Shown in pieces: positions 24,701 to 32,997 of a stretch of DNA of 64,000 bases. A program made the translations under genes and the position numbers. The notes below the pieces were generated by a model. It worked only from the letters and a program-made list of their open reading frames with translations, did no database searches and was not told the DNA's origin. Source of the DNA: PALSA-693 sp963780345 (GTDB lineage Bacteria > Actinomycetota > Acidimicrobiia > Acidimicrobiales > Palsa-688); NCBI GenBank assembly GCA_963780345.1, contig CAWABU010000005.1, positions 1 to 64,000 of the forward strand. The letters run 5' to 3'. Positions within the stretch are counted from its first letter, which is position 1. Every line of letters starts with the position of its first letter.

Positions 24701-25186
24701 CTACGGAAGGTGGGCTTCGATGGCCTCTACGACGGCATCGGACCCGGGGTCCACCGGAGGCCGGAACCTGGCGACCACATCACCGCCGGGAGAGATCAGG
24801 AACTTCTCGAAGTTCCACTGGATGTCGCCGGTCTCTCCCTCAGCGTCCGGAAAGGCAGTCAGTACCTTGTAGAGCGGATGTCGCTTGGCGCCGTTGACAT
24901 CGACCTTCTCGGTGATCGGAAAGGTCACGCCGTAGGTGGTCGAGCAAAACGTTTGGATCTCCTCGGCGCTGCCTGGCTCCTGGCCCCCGAACTGGTTGCA
25001 CGGCACCCCGAGGACGGTGAACCCCTTCTCGGCGAAGCGCTTCTGCAGTTGCTCGAGGCCGGTGTATTGCGGGGTGAGACCGCACTTGGAGGCCACATTG
25101 ACGACGAGGACCTCGCGCCCCTCGAGCGTGCTCAAATCCAGGGAGGACCCGTCGAGAGTGTCGATGCTGATGTCGTAGATGGACAT
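24701..25186 (-). CDS. Glutathione peroxidase family thiol peroxidase
   Basis: 161 residues. Reduces hydrogen peroxide and lipid peroxides. Peroxidatic Cys35 in VNVASKCGLTPQYTGLEQ, Gln and Asn/Trp of the catalytic set in PCNQFGGQEPGS and IQWNFEKFLI. It is a Cys form, not selenocysteine. In actinobacteria lacking glutathione such enzymes normally use thioredoxin, which is family knowledge. Start ATG 25186. Cytoplasmic. It stands alone, with 82 bp to the next gene upstream. Confidence 0.93.
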   Translation of the reverse strand: MSIYDISIDTLDGSSLDLSTLEGREVLVVNVASKCGLTPQYTGLEQLQKRFAEKGFTVLGVPCNQFGGQEPGSAEEIQTFCSTTYGVTFPITEKVDVNGAKRHPLYKVLTAFPDAEGETGDIQWNFEKFLISPGGDVVARFRPPVDPGSDAVVEAIEAHLP

Positions 25187-25268
25187 GGGGCCACCCTAAT
25201 CTGGTCGTACCCTCCGAACGCAGCCCGCGGCTGGGGTCGCGACCCCGGAGGGCGCCAGGCGACCTGGG

Positions 25269-25706
25269 TCAGCCCTCGACGCGCACCTTCAGCTCGCGGA
25301 GCGCCGTCCCCATGATGCGGCCTTCTGCCCGGCGTTTCACGAATCCCGGCAAGGGCACCTTCAGGTCCACCACCAGTCGATAGGTGATCTCGGTGGCCCC
25401 GTCGCCCGAAGGCGCGAGTTCGTAGGACCCGTCCAGCCGGCGGGTGAGATCGCCGGCGACTTGCGCCCATGAGAGTCGGTCCGGCGCGCCGTGATAGTCA
25501 TAGCGAAGGGTGTAGGACGTGCTGCGACCGAAGGCCGCGGCCCGGAAGGTGACCTGCAGAGCCCGGCCCGCTTCGTCACGTTTGTCGACCGACACGGACT
25601 TGATGTCGGCCGCCCATTCCGGATACTGCTCGAACGAGGTCAGGACGTCGAAGCAACGCTCCGGCGTACCACGGATGATCATCCGTTCGGCGACCTGCTC
25701 CTCCAC
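25269..25706 (-). CDS. SRPBCC (START-like) lipid-binding protein
   Basis: 145 residues, single helix-grip domain. It begins with ERMIIRGTPERCFDVLTSFE, then YPEWAADIKSVSVDKRDEAG, typical of the polyketide-cyclase/Coq10-like group, and ends with the long C-terminal helix VKRRAEGRIMGTALRELKVR. Such proteins bind hydrophobic ligands; in actinobacteria they are often found beside glycolipid genes. Here it follows the glycosyltransferase on the same strand (75-bp gap), which fits a lipid role. Substrate unknown. Confidence 0.8.
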   Translation of the reverse strand: MEEQVAERMIIRGTPERCFDVLTSFEQYPEWAADIKSVSVDKRDEAGRALQVTFRAAAFGRSTSYTLRYDYHGAPDRLSWAQVAGDLTRRLDGSYELAPSGDGATEITYRLVVDLKVPLPGFVKRRAEGRIMGTALRELKVRVEG

Positions 25707-25780
25707 GTCCCCCGAACCTCCTATCTCGACGGGGATGCCGGGTCAGGACCGTAGTCGGCAGGCTGGCCAACCGAAAGCAT

Positions 25781-26926
25781 TCAAGGCCGAGCGCCCGCGC
25801 CCATACCGTCGATGGCCTCGCCGAGACGCGTGACCAGGACGTCGTAGGCGAACTCCGATTCGGCCCGCTGGCGGGCCGCCTGACCCTGCCGGCTGGCCAG
25901 GGCGGGATCCGAGAGGAGCTGGTCGAGGGCGTCCGCTACCCCTACGACGTCGGTGGGATTCCGCACCACGAAGCCGGTCTGGTGGTCAATGACCGCCTCG
26001 GCCACGCCGCCTGTGTCACCGGCGACGGACGGTATGCCGGCCGCGGCCGCTTCCAGTAGCACGATCCCGAATCCTTCCTGCTCCAGCCCGCCCCAGCGGG
26101 ACCGGCAGCAAAGGGCGAACACATCGGCGCACGCGTACAGGCCCGGCAGATCGGGAGAGGGCACCCGGCCCAGGAGCCGGACGGGCGAGCCCGACTTGTG
26201 GATAGCCCGTTCGAGTCGGGCCCGATCACGCCCGGCCCCGGCGATGGCCACTGTGAGTTGGGGGTGCCGACCCGACCGCGACAGGCGGGCCGCCGCCTCG
26301 ATGAGGGTGTCCATGCCCTTGCGCGGTACCAGCCGGCTCACGCTGAGCACCAGGGGCCCGCCCACGGGCAGGCCCAACCGGGCCCGCGTGCTCGCCCGCT
26401 CGATCGGGGCCAGGGGGACGAACCGTGTCGTGTCGACGCCGGGCGGGATCTGAGCCACGGGGGGAAGGTTGGCAGTGACCCGGCGGGCTTCCGCCTCCGG
26501 GTAACCACCTGCGGCGATGAGCAGCGAGGCCCGTTCGAGCACGCGTGCCAGCAGGGCGCGCGAGCCGGGCAACCGGCCCGGGACGGTCACCTCGGACCCA
26601 TGCAGTACCACTGCGTAAGGCAGGTCCAGATTCGGGCCGATCAGACCCAGAGGGACAGCCGGGTCGATGACAACCGCTTTCGCGCCGACTTCCGCCGCGA
26701 GGCGCTGGACCCGGCGAACAAGGCCCGGATGCGGCAGAAGGACCGGTTCCCGCGTCCGCTCGATCCGGAAATGCTGACGGCGATCGAAGAGGTCGTCATC
26801 CCCATGGGGGCTGGTGAGCACGGTCACATCGTCGGGGGGCAACCGGCGCCAGAGCTCCCACAGGTAGGACTGGATGCCGCCGATCTTCGGGGGAAAGTCG
26901 TTGGTGACCAGCAAATGTCGGGTCAT
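25781..26926 (-). CDS. GT4-family glycosyltransferase, PimB-like
   Basis: 381 residues, GT-B fold. The N-terminal domain has the acceptor loop NDFPPKIGGIQSYLWEL. The C-terminal donor domain has LVLSVSRLVPRKGMDTLIEA and the EX7E region EGFGIVLLEAAAAGIPSVAG. The PPKIGG motif and overall similarity point to the mannosyltransferases of phosphatidyl-inositol mannoside synthesis (PimB'), acting on the inner face of the membrane; the exact donor and acceptor are inferred. The start ATG overlaps the queG stop (ATGA at 26923-26926). Confidence 0.82.
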   Translation of the reverse strand: MTRHLLVTNDFPPKIGGIQSYLWELWRRLPPDDVTVLTSPHGDDDLFDRRQHFRIERTREPVLLPHPGLVRRVQRLAAEVGAKAVVIDPAVPLGLIGPNLDLPYAVVLHGSEVTVPGRLPGSRALLARVLERASLLIAAGGYPEAEARRVTANLPPVAQIPPGVDTTRFVPLAPIERASTRARLGLPVGGPLVLSVSRLVPRKGMDTLIEAAARLSRSGRHPQLTVAIAGAGRDRARLERAIHKSGSPVRLLGRVPSPDLPGLYACADVFALCCRSRWGGLEQEGFGIVLLEAAAAGIPSVAGDTGGVAEAVIDHQTGFVVRNPTDVVGVADALDQLLSDPALASRQGQAARQRAESEFAYDVLVTRLGEAIDGMGAGARP

Positions 26927-28152
26927 GACGGCGAGGCCGCAGCCGCCCGAACCGGCCGCGGGACCACCACCCGATTCAGCTCGGCCTCCACCAGCGGATC
27001 GTCCGCTGCGCTCAAGCTCCGCAGCAGGTCACGGCGTCCGAGCCGAGCCACGGCCCAGACCGCATGAGCCCGGATAATCGGGTCCGGATCGCCGAGCGCC
27101 CGGGTGAGGACCGCCTCGACCGCGGGATCAGACCGATCCGCGGTGTTGCCGAGCACCACCAGGGCATTTCGCCGGACATACCGGGCCTCCCGTCCGGGGA
27201 TGTACCACCGTCCGACCAGGTCCATGAGCGGACCATCGCCCAGGCTGAGTAGCTCCAGGATGTCGACGTAAAGCTGAGCGGTGGCTTCGACATCACCCGG
27301 CGGATGCTGACGAGTGGCCATCCGGTTGATAGGGCACACGGTCTGGCAGTCGTCGCAACCATAGATACGGTCACCGAGGGCGACCCGAAACTCGGGCGGG
27401 AACACGCCCCCTGCCTGCAATAACCAGGCCAGACAGCGTCGCCCGTCCAGTTGCCCGGCCCCGACGAGGGCACCCGTCGGGCAGGCGCTCAGGCACCGCT
27501 GGCAGGATCCGCAGCCGTCCGGCACCGGCGCCGCCGGCAAGGTCCCCGCGGTCAGCGGTGCCTCGGTGACAACGGAGCCGAGTACGAACCAGGATCCGGC
27601 GCCGGGCAGAAGCACGTTGGTGTTTTTGCCATACCAGCCCAGGCCGGCCCGCACCGCCGCGGCCCGATCCACCAGGGCGTTGTCATCGGCGACAACCCGG
27701 GCTCGCCAGCCGGCCGCGGACAGGTGCTCCGCGACGCGTCCGAGGGCGACGCGTAATGGTTGGTAGTGGTCGACCCAGGCGTACATCGCCACCCGCCCCT
27801 GCGGCGAGAAGCGACCACCGATGGGCGCTGCGGGCGATGAATCGGCGGCAGTTGCCGTGGCGACGGCCCCGAGACGCTCTCGGCCGTGTTCACCGTGGCC
27901 GATGCCGCGCTCGTAACGGCGGGCGCCGACGACGATCGCGGCCGCCCCGGGGAGAGTCGAATCGGGGGAAGTCGACCGCTCCGGGTTGCGGTAGGTGAAC
28001 TGCATGCCCGCGGACCAGCCGAGCGCGGCCCGATCGAACAAAAGCTGTCGGGTGTCGTCGAAGGGGCGAGCATCGCAGATGGCCACCGCGTCGAGGCCGG
28101 CGGCGAGCCCGAGACGACGCACTTCGGCCGCAAGCTGCTCCCCCGTCGTCAC
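26923..28152 (-). CDS. queG: Epoxyqueuosine reductase
   Basis: 409 residues. Last step of queuosine synthesis in tRNA: a cobalamin and iron-sulfur enzyme that reduces epoxyqueuosine. The cobalamin-binding N-terminal half includes DNALVDRAAAVRAGLGWYGK. Two [4Fe-4S] motifs follow, CGSCQRCLSACPTGAL and CDDCQTVCPINR, then a HEAT-like C-terminal domain (RRNALVVLGNTADRSDPAVE). All eight Cys are present. It has a Gly/Ala-rich insertion at about residues 85-110. It is the first gene of a unit with the glycosyltransferase. Its need for B12 parallels nrdJ. Confidence 0.92.
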   Translation of the reverse strand: MTTGEQLAAEVRRLGLAAGLDAVAICDARPFDDTRQLLFDRAALGWSAGMQFTYRNPERSTSPDSTLPGAAAIVVGARRYERGIGHGEHGRERLGAVATATAADSSPAAPIGGRFSPQGRVAMYAWVDHYQPLRVALGRVAEHLSAAGWRARVVADDNALVDRAAAVRAGLGWYGKNTNVLLPGAGSWFVLGSVVTEAPLTAGTLPAAPVPDGCGSCQRCLSACPTGALVGAGQLDGRRCLAWLLQAGGVFPPEFRVALGDRIYGCDDCQTVCPINRMATRQHPPGDVEATAQLYVDILELLSLGDGPLMDLVGRWYIPGREARYVRRNALVVLGNTADRSDPAVEAVLTRALGDPDPIIRAHAVWAVARLGRRDLLRSLSAADDPLVEAELNRVVVPRPVRAAAASPS

Positions 28153-28341
28153 CCGCAGTCTCCGGAGGCTTCGGAACCGGTGCCATGACGGGTGTTCGAG
28201 ACTCGCCCTACACGCGTCCGGGCTTGCCCCACGCCCTCCACGCTAGAGGCCGGTCGGGCCGTAGCGTCGGACCCTACACCGTGCCCTTTGTAGGACCACC
28301 TCGACGCCGCATCCGTCTGCAAGCGGACCACCCTACGACGG

Positions 28342-28554
28342 TCATCCGCATTCCAGTCGGAGATCGGGGCGATGCTGATGGCGCAAAGGTGGGAGAAGGC
28401 CGCTACGACTGAGAAGGCGCAGAGCACGCACCTCTGCGATGTCGGCGACGACGGCCGCGGAGTCGGGCTCACAGATGAAGCTGACAACGCAGTCGTCGCA
28501 GGCCGGCGTGCCCTGCATCCGGCACTGATCGCAGCTGATGGTGAGATTCGTCAT
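28342..28554 (-). CDS. Small Cys-rich conserved hypothetical protein
   Basis: 70 residues from ATG 28554 (MTNLTISCDQCRMQGTPACD). Two Cys pairs, CDQC and CDDC, plus another Cys in SFICEPD, could bind metal. The pattern CxxC-M-x5-CDDCVVxFIC followed by a helical segment ending GLLPPLRH is one I recognise from unannotated actinobacterial proteins. Function unknown. A longer start (28584) is possible. It is flanked by gene-poor sequence and not obviously in an operon. Confidence 0.65.
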   Translation of the reverse strand: MTNLTISCDQCRMQGTPACDDCVVSFICEPDSAAVVADIAEVRALRLLSRSGLLPPLRHQHRPDLRLECG

Positions 28555-28664
28555 GCCGCGCATGAAACCAGGACCCTGTGACACTCATCGCTGGCGCGGC
28601 CGACGGCAGCCGGCGGACCGGCGCACGCTCTGTTGCCGTCAGCAGGCCGCGTTGTCGATTGCGG

Positions 28665-30116
28665 TCAGCGGGCCGCGCTGCCTCGGTCGGCGGCACCGCC
28701 CGGCAACCGCCCCAGAACGGCCAGCAGCTGAACCACCGAGATTACGTTCGCGCCCCGCCCCGAGACCTCGTCCCGCACCCGCCGGTCGTCCGTCGCCACG
28801 AGAACGGGCTGGGAGATGTCGAGTTCATCGACCAGGTCAACAATCACCTCGTCCGCCTCCACCCCCTCAGGTGAGAAGGTGACGCTGACCTGGTGTCGGG
28901 CGGCGGTAGGCGGCCTGATCCGTCCACCGGCATCGAGGCCGTCGAACACCACGTCCACGGAGATTCCTGTCCGCATGGCCAGTTCGGCCAGCGCGTCCAC
29001 GAGGCGTTGCCGCTGCTGCGGCAACTCCAGGTGCGGCCATGACGAGATAGTGACGTTGTAGCCGTCGACGATCAGCTCCATCCCGCTCACCCGGACCAGG
29101 AACTCGCCGGCCTCGAACGAGTCGTCGAACACGGCCGGTGGGAGAGAGACCGGATGACGCCGCGCCGGGTCCGCAGGCCGAAGGGTCCGGGGGCCGGTGG
29201 GAGTCTCCCGGGCCGCGTTGTGGGCCAGGATCAGCGGCGGGCTGGCGTTCTTGTCTTCATCGTCGGGGGGCTCAAGGGACTGCCCCGGATCCGGACTCAA
29301 CAGCCGGGCCACTTCGGCCAGGGCCTCGCCCAGCTCCCGCGCCCCGGAGGCGGCGCGAGCCACCGCCCCTCCGATACTGGCCCGCATCTGCTCCTGGCTC
29401 TCCGCCGCCCGGGCCGCGTCCTCTTCCGCCTCCTCCCGCTGCGAGCGGAGCAGATCGGCCTCGCCTCGAGCGGCATCCCGTTCGTGACGCAGCGCCGAGA
29501 GCCGGCGGTCGTCCTCGTCCACGGCCCCGGCGAGGGCAGAGATTCGGGCCCGCATCTGGTCGACGGTTTCCGTCAGGCTGGCCAGCTTGGCTTCCGCCGT
29601 CCGGCGCGCCGTCTCCATGTCTTCCCTATCCACTTCGCTGCGCCGGCGGCTCTGCCGTTCAGCCGCGATCTCGGCCAGCAGCTCGACATTAGCCTCCTGC
29701 AGGCGCGCCAGCTCGGCCTCCGTCCGGGCGGCGGAGGACTCGGCGGCCGCCAACCGCCGGAGAGCGTGGCGTTCCTCTCGCTCCGCCTGGACCTCCTGGG
29801 CGGCGACATCTGCCGCCTCAGTGAAGGATTCGAGCTCCTCGGTCCAGCCGTCCGGGCGGACCAACCAGAGCCAGGAGGCTCGTTCCAGGCCGGCGTTCTC
29901 GGCCGCCGCGGCGACCCGAGCGCGGAACTCGGGGTCGTCCTCGACCACCTGTCGCACGGTCGCCAGGGCCCGGTCGGGTAACCGGGCGAAGCGCATGAGG
30001 GGGCGAAGCCGGCCGGGTGGCGCGACAGAAGGCCGGGCCTGGCTGCCGGTTTTGGCCACCGCCCAGGCCAGCTCTAACGCGGATCGAATCATTGAGCTCG
30101 GCGGCTCCAAGGCCAC
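28665..30116 (-). CDS. NYN-domain (YacP/Rae1-like) ribonuclease with long coiled coil
   Basis: 483 residues. The C-terminal domain (about 320-470) is a PIN-like NYN nuclease: MELIVDGYNVTISSWPHLEL, SVDVVFDG, then EADEVIVDLVDELDISQPVL and VATDDRRVRDEV supply the acidic residues. In YacP relatives this domain cuts mRNA on the ribosome. Residues 95-260 form a coiled coil rich in Ala/Glu/Arg (LRRLAAAESSAARTEAELAR). The N-terminus may be an RNA-binding helical bundle. GTG 30116 start. Transcribed away from the AsnC-type gene, with 163 bp between the starts. Confidence 0.8.
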   Translation of the reverse strand: MALEPPSSMIRSALELAWAVAKTGSQARPSVAPPGRLRPLMRFARLPDRALATVRQVVEDDPEFRARVAAAAENAGLERASWLWLVRPDGWTEELESFTEAADVAAQEVQAEREERHALRRLAAAESSAARTEAELARLQEANVELLAEIAAERQSRRRSEVDREDMETARRTAEAKLASLTETVDQMRARISALAGAVDEDDRRLSALRHERDAARGEADLLRSQREEAEEDAARAAESQEQMRASIGGAVARAASGARELGEALAEVARLLSPDPGQSLEPPDDEDKNASPPLILAHNAARETPTGPRTLRPADPARRHPVSLPPAVFDDSFEAGEFLVRVSGMELIVDGYNVTISSWPHLELPQQRQRLVDALAELAMRTGISVDVVFDGLDAGGRIRPPTAARHQVSVTFSPEGVEADEVIVDLVDELDISQPVLVATDDRRVRDEVSGRGANVISVVQLLAVLGRLPGGAADRGSAAR

Positions 30117-30279
30117 GTGCGGATGTTAGTGACGTCTGCCACCTCTACTCCTCGCGACCCGGCCAGTCCTTGGAAGGATTTCTGCGGTCGAGGCCCTGGC
30201 CCATCGACCGCCTTCGGGGCCGCCACCGTGCCGAGCGAGGGCCTCGTCGGGGTGACCCCGACCCGTTACCCTCCGATTC

Positions 30280-30558
30280 ATGGTGCACGCATTCGTCCTG
30301 ATCGACGCCGAGCCGGCACGGGTCGCCGACCTGGCGGTCGAGCTCGCCGAGGTGGACGGGGTCGCTGAGGTCTACTCGGTGGCCGGCCATGCCGACATCG
30401 TCGCGGTGGTGAGGGTCCGCCAGCACGACCAGCTGGCGGCGGTGGTTACCCGGGGCATCTCTCAGCTCCCCGGGGTCACCGACACCCGCACGCTGATCGC
30501 CTTTCAGTCCTATAGCCGCCACGACCTGGAAGCGATCTGGGATCTCGGCGCCGAGTAG
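30280..30558 (+). CDS. Lrp/AsnC ligand-binding domain protein (no HTH)
   Basis: 92 residues consisting only of the RAM/ligand-binding domain: MVHAFVLIDAEPARVADLAV, then EVYSVAGHADIVAVVRVRQH and TRTLIAFQSYSRHDLEAIWD. Such stand-alone proteins bind amino acids and may modulate full-length Lrp/AsnC regulators. The absence of the usual N-terminal HTH is normal for this subgroup. It lies upstream of a tandem-repeat spacer and convergent with trpD. Confidence 0.85.
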   Translation: MVHAFVLIDAEPARVADLAVELAEVDGVAEVYSVAGHADIVAVVRVRQHDQLAAVVTRGISQLPGVTDTRTLIAFQSYSRHDLEAIWDLGAE

Positions 30559-30572
30559 CGGCTCCCTGGCGA

Positions 30573-30720
30573 GCCCACCCGGCGCGCCCCCCGCCCGGCG
30601 CGCCCCCCGCCCGGCGCGCCCCCGCCGCCCGGAGCGCCCCCGCCGCTCGAATCGCCCTCCTCCGCCCGGCGCGCCCCCGACCCAGAGACCTCTCCCCCCG
30701 ACCGGGGGCCTCCTCTCCGC
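30573..30720. repeat. GC-rich tandem repeat, 15-18-bp units
   Basis: Reiterated CCCGCCCGGCGCGCCCC-type units, about five to seven copies with decay towards the right. It lies between two convergent genes (30280+ and trpD). The GGCGCGCC cores are palindromic and could form structure. Confidence 0.6.
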
Positions 30721-30785
30721 CCGACCGATCCGCGTCCCCCCGGGTACGCCGTCAACGGGCCGGCCCTGCAGAGGCGGCCGGGCTT

Positions 30786-31943
30786 TTACCGGGCTCGAGC
30801 ACCCTCCGCGGTCGAGACCTCGATCAACCGGTCCAGGGCCGCCTCGGCCCGCCCCTCATCGACGGACGCGGCCGCCCGGGCCAGACCGTCAGCCAGATCG
30901 GCGCTGACACCCGCCGCCACCAGGCCGGCCCCGGCATTCAGCAACACCACGTCCCGCCGGGGTCCGGGTTCGCCGGCAAGAACCCGGCGGGCCATGTCGG
31001 CGTTGGTCGCGGCGTCGCCGCCCAGCAGATCAACGAGGTGGGCGGGCGGTAAGCCGAGTTCGCCGGGATCGACCGTGCGAATCTCGACGCCCAGGTGCTC
31101 AGGGTCAATCGCGGCGGCCGCCCGGGGATGCTTTCCATCCGGCCCAGCCGTCAAATCCGCCGCCCGCCATTCGTACATGGTCGACGGACCGGTCGTCGAC
31201 AGCTCATCGAGCCCGTCCGCGCCGTGGACCACCAGGACATGGACGGCCCCTCCGGCGGCCAGAACCCTCGCCATCTTGGCTGCCATGGCCGGGTCGCCGA
31301 CACCCACCACCTGGCGGCGGACCCGGGCCGGGTTGGCCAGCGGACCGAGGAAGTTGAACGCCGTCGGCACCCCCAACTCGCGGCGGATCGGCACGGCATG
31401 GCGCATAGCCGGGTGGTAGCGCGGCGCAAAGCAGAAGCCGATCCCGGCTTCCTCGATGCACCGGAGGACCCCGGAAGGCCCCAGATCGATCACCACGCCG
31501 AGGGCTTCGAGGACGTCGGCCGAACCGGCCTTTGAGGACGCCGCTCGACCGCCGTGCTTGCAGACGGGCACGCCGGCCCCAGCCACCACCAGGGCCGCAA
31601 TCGTGGAGACGTTGATGGTGCCGCTCCGGTCTCCGCCGGTCCCGCACGTGTCGAGCAGCCGGTCCGCCAGCCCGGGAGGAACGACGACCCGCTCCGACGC
31701 CGCCAGCATGGCGGCCACCAGCCCGGTCATCTCTTCGACCGTCTCGCCCTTGCATCGCAGCCCGAACACGAAGGCCGCGATCTGGGCCGGCGACGCGTTT
31801 CCCTCCAGCACGTCTGTCAGTGCGGACGCGGCCTCGACGCGGCCGAGATCGACCCCGCCGGCCAGATGACCGAGCACCACCGGCCATCCCCCGATCTCGT
31901 CGAGGCTCGGCGGCGGCTTCGTGGTGGAATCGACTTGCGACAC
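30786..31943 (-). CDS. trpD: Anthranilate phosphoribosyltransferase
   Basis: 385 residues from GTG 31943. Couples anthranilate with PRPP in tryptophan synthesis. Motifs: LDTCGTGGDRSGTINVSTIA (PRPP loop), CKHGGRAASSKAGSADVLEA, CFAPRYHPAMRH and FNFLGPLANPARVRRQVVGV. The N-terminal helical domain (LGHLAGGVDLGRVEAASALT) is complete. A start further upstream would run into whiB, so GTG 31943 was preferred. No other trp gene is near. Its position behind whiB is a placement seen in other actinobacteria only loosely. Confidence 0.92.
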   Translation of the reverse strand: MSQVDSTTKPPPSLDEIGGWPVVLGHLAGGVDLGRVEAASALTDVLEGNASPAQIAAFVFGLRCKGETVEEMTGLVAAMLAASERVVVPPGLADRLLDTCGTGGDRSGTINVSTIAALVVAGAGVPVCKHGGRAASSKAGSADVLEALGVVIDLGPSGVLRCIEEAGIGFCFAPRYHPAMRHAVPIRRELGVPTAFNFLGPLANPARVRRQVVGVGDPAMAAKMARVLAAGGAVHVLVVHGADGLDELSTTGPSTMYEWRAADLTAGPDGKHPRAAAAIDPEHLGVEIRTVDPGELGLPPAHLVDLLGGDAATNADMARRVLAGEPGPRRDVVLLNAGAGLVAAGVSADLADGLARAAASVDEGRAEAALDRLIEVSTAEGARAR

Positions 31944-31974
31944 CCGGGAACCGGCCGGTCGACCCTCTCGGCCG

Positions 31975-32220
31975 TCAGGCCGAACGACGGCGCCGGCGGA
32001 TGATCCTCCGCCGTTCGCGCTCGGTAGCCCCACCCCACACGCCGTCGCTCTCGCGGTTGATCAATGCCCACTCCAGGCAGGCCTGCTGCACCGGACACTG
32101 TGCGCAGATCGCCTTGGCATCCTCGGCTTCCTCGTCCGAGACCGGATAGAAGATGTCTGGATCCACGCCCCGGCAGGCCGCACGCTGCCGCCAGACGGGG
32201 ATTTTCGTGTTGTTTGTCAT
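31975..32220 (-). CDS. WhiB-family iron-sulfur transcription factor
   Basis: 81 residues. Actinobacterial regulator holding a [4Fe-4S] cluster on Cys16, Cys39, Cys42 and Cys48 (ACRGVD, then CAQCPVQQAC). The GVWGG turn (60-64) is followed by the basic DNA-binding tail RERRRIIRRRRRS. The compact form resembles WhiB1/WblE-type proteins, and the exact group is not settled. Start ATG 32220. An inverted repeat lies upstream at 32365-32407. WhiB proteins are found only in Actinomycetota and their phages, so this gene is strong taxonomic evidence. Confidence 0.92.
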   Translation of the reverse strand: MTNNTKIPVWRQRAACRGVDPDIFYPVSDEEAEDAKAICAQCPVQQACLEWALINRESDGVWGGATERERRRIIRRRRRSA

Positions 32221-32364
32221 GATATCTGTCGTCCCGTGAGCCGGGGACAATGGACCGCCACCCGGCTCTTCGTAGTCTGGCTGAGGGTGCTCTGGCCTGT
32301 CTAGCCCATAAGTACGACGAGCAGTCCGCGCCTGACGGCAGGGGGACAAGCCGCCCTCCCTCGT

Positions 32365-32407
32365 CCCGTTGAGGAGCCGGCCGCAGGATCCGATTCGCCT
32401 CAACGGG
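32365..32407. promoter_or_regulatory. Perfect 10-bp inverted repeat between rubrerythrin and whiB
   Basis: CCCGTTGAGG (32365-32374) and CCTCAACGGG (32398-32407), 23-nt spacer. It lies 63 bp past the rubrerythrin stop and about 145 bp before the whiB start. It could be a terminator-like stem for the former or an operator for the latter. No U-tract follows. Confidence 0.4.
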
Positions 32408-32469
32408 CCATCCCTGCACCCGGGTCCGGCCGCGGCAATGACACCGTGGAGCCCGCCGGTCCCTGCCGG

Positions 32470-32889
32470 TCAGGTGACCGCGGCCAGGCCGGCGGTCAGG
32501 CGGTCGGCGTGGCTGTTCTCGGCCCGGGTCAGGGTCTCAAACCACTCGCCGATGTGGTCGAGGCCCTCCTCTCGAGCGATGCGGGCGAAGGCGGGGTACA
32601 GGTCCGCGAACTCGTAGGTCTCCGCCTCGATGGCCGACCGGAGGTTGTCCTCGGTATCGCCGATGGCAGCGCCGGTCAGGGGGTCACCCACCTCGGCCAG
32701 AAATTCGAGGTGACCGAAGGCATGACCTGTCTCTCCGTCGGCGACCGACCGGAAGAGTGCGGCCAGGTCGGGGTAGCCCTCGATGTCGGCCTTCTGGGCG
32801 AAGTAGAGGTAGCGGTGGCTGGCCTGGCTCTCGCGGGCGAACGCTTCCTTGAGGTTGTCGTAGGTCCTGGTATCCCTGATGGCGGGCAT
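32470..32889 (-). CDS. Rubrerythrin-like diiron protein
   Basis: 139 residues, ferritin-like four-helix bundle without the C-terminal rubredoxin domain. Diiron ligands are in FARESQASHRYLYFAQKAD, DGETGHAFGHLEFL, AIEAETYEFADLYP and RAENSHADRL (Glu-x-x-His pattern). Probably a peroxide-scavenging enzyme that needs an external electron donor. ATG 32889 follows GAAAGGAG. Divergent from glpD, with 108 bp between the starts. Confidence 0.88.
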   Translation of the reverse strand: MPAIRDTRTYDNLKEAFARESQASHRYLYFAQKADIEGYPDLAALFRSVADGETGHAFGHLEFLAEVGDPLTGAAIGDTEDNLRSAIEAETYEFADLYPAFARIAREEGLDHIGEWFETLTRAENSHADRLTAGLAAVT

Positions 32890-32997
32890 CAACGGACTCC
32901 TTTCGGGCTTGGAGAAAGAGCGGGGTCGCCCCGGTAGCCGTCACATGTTGGTGTCACCCGAGCCGACGATGTCACATGCCGTCGATAGCCTGAGATC

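Noticed and set aside
28578..28874. Plus-strand frames opposite the NYN nuclease C-terminus
   Set aside because: Antisense shadows; no conserved features.
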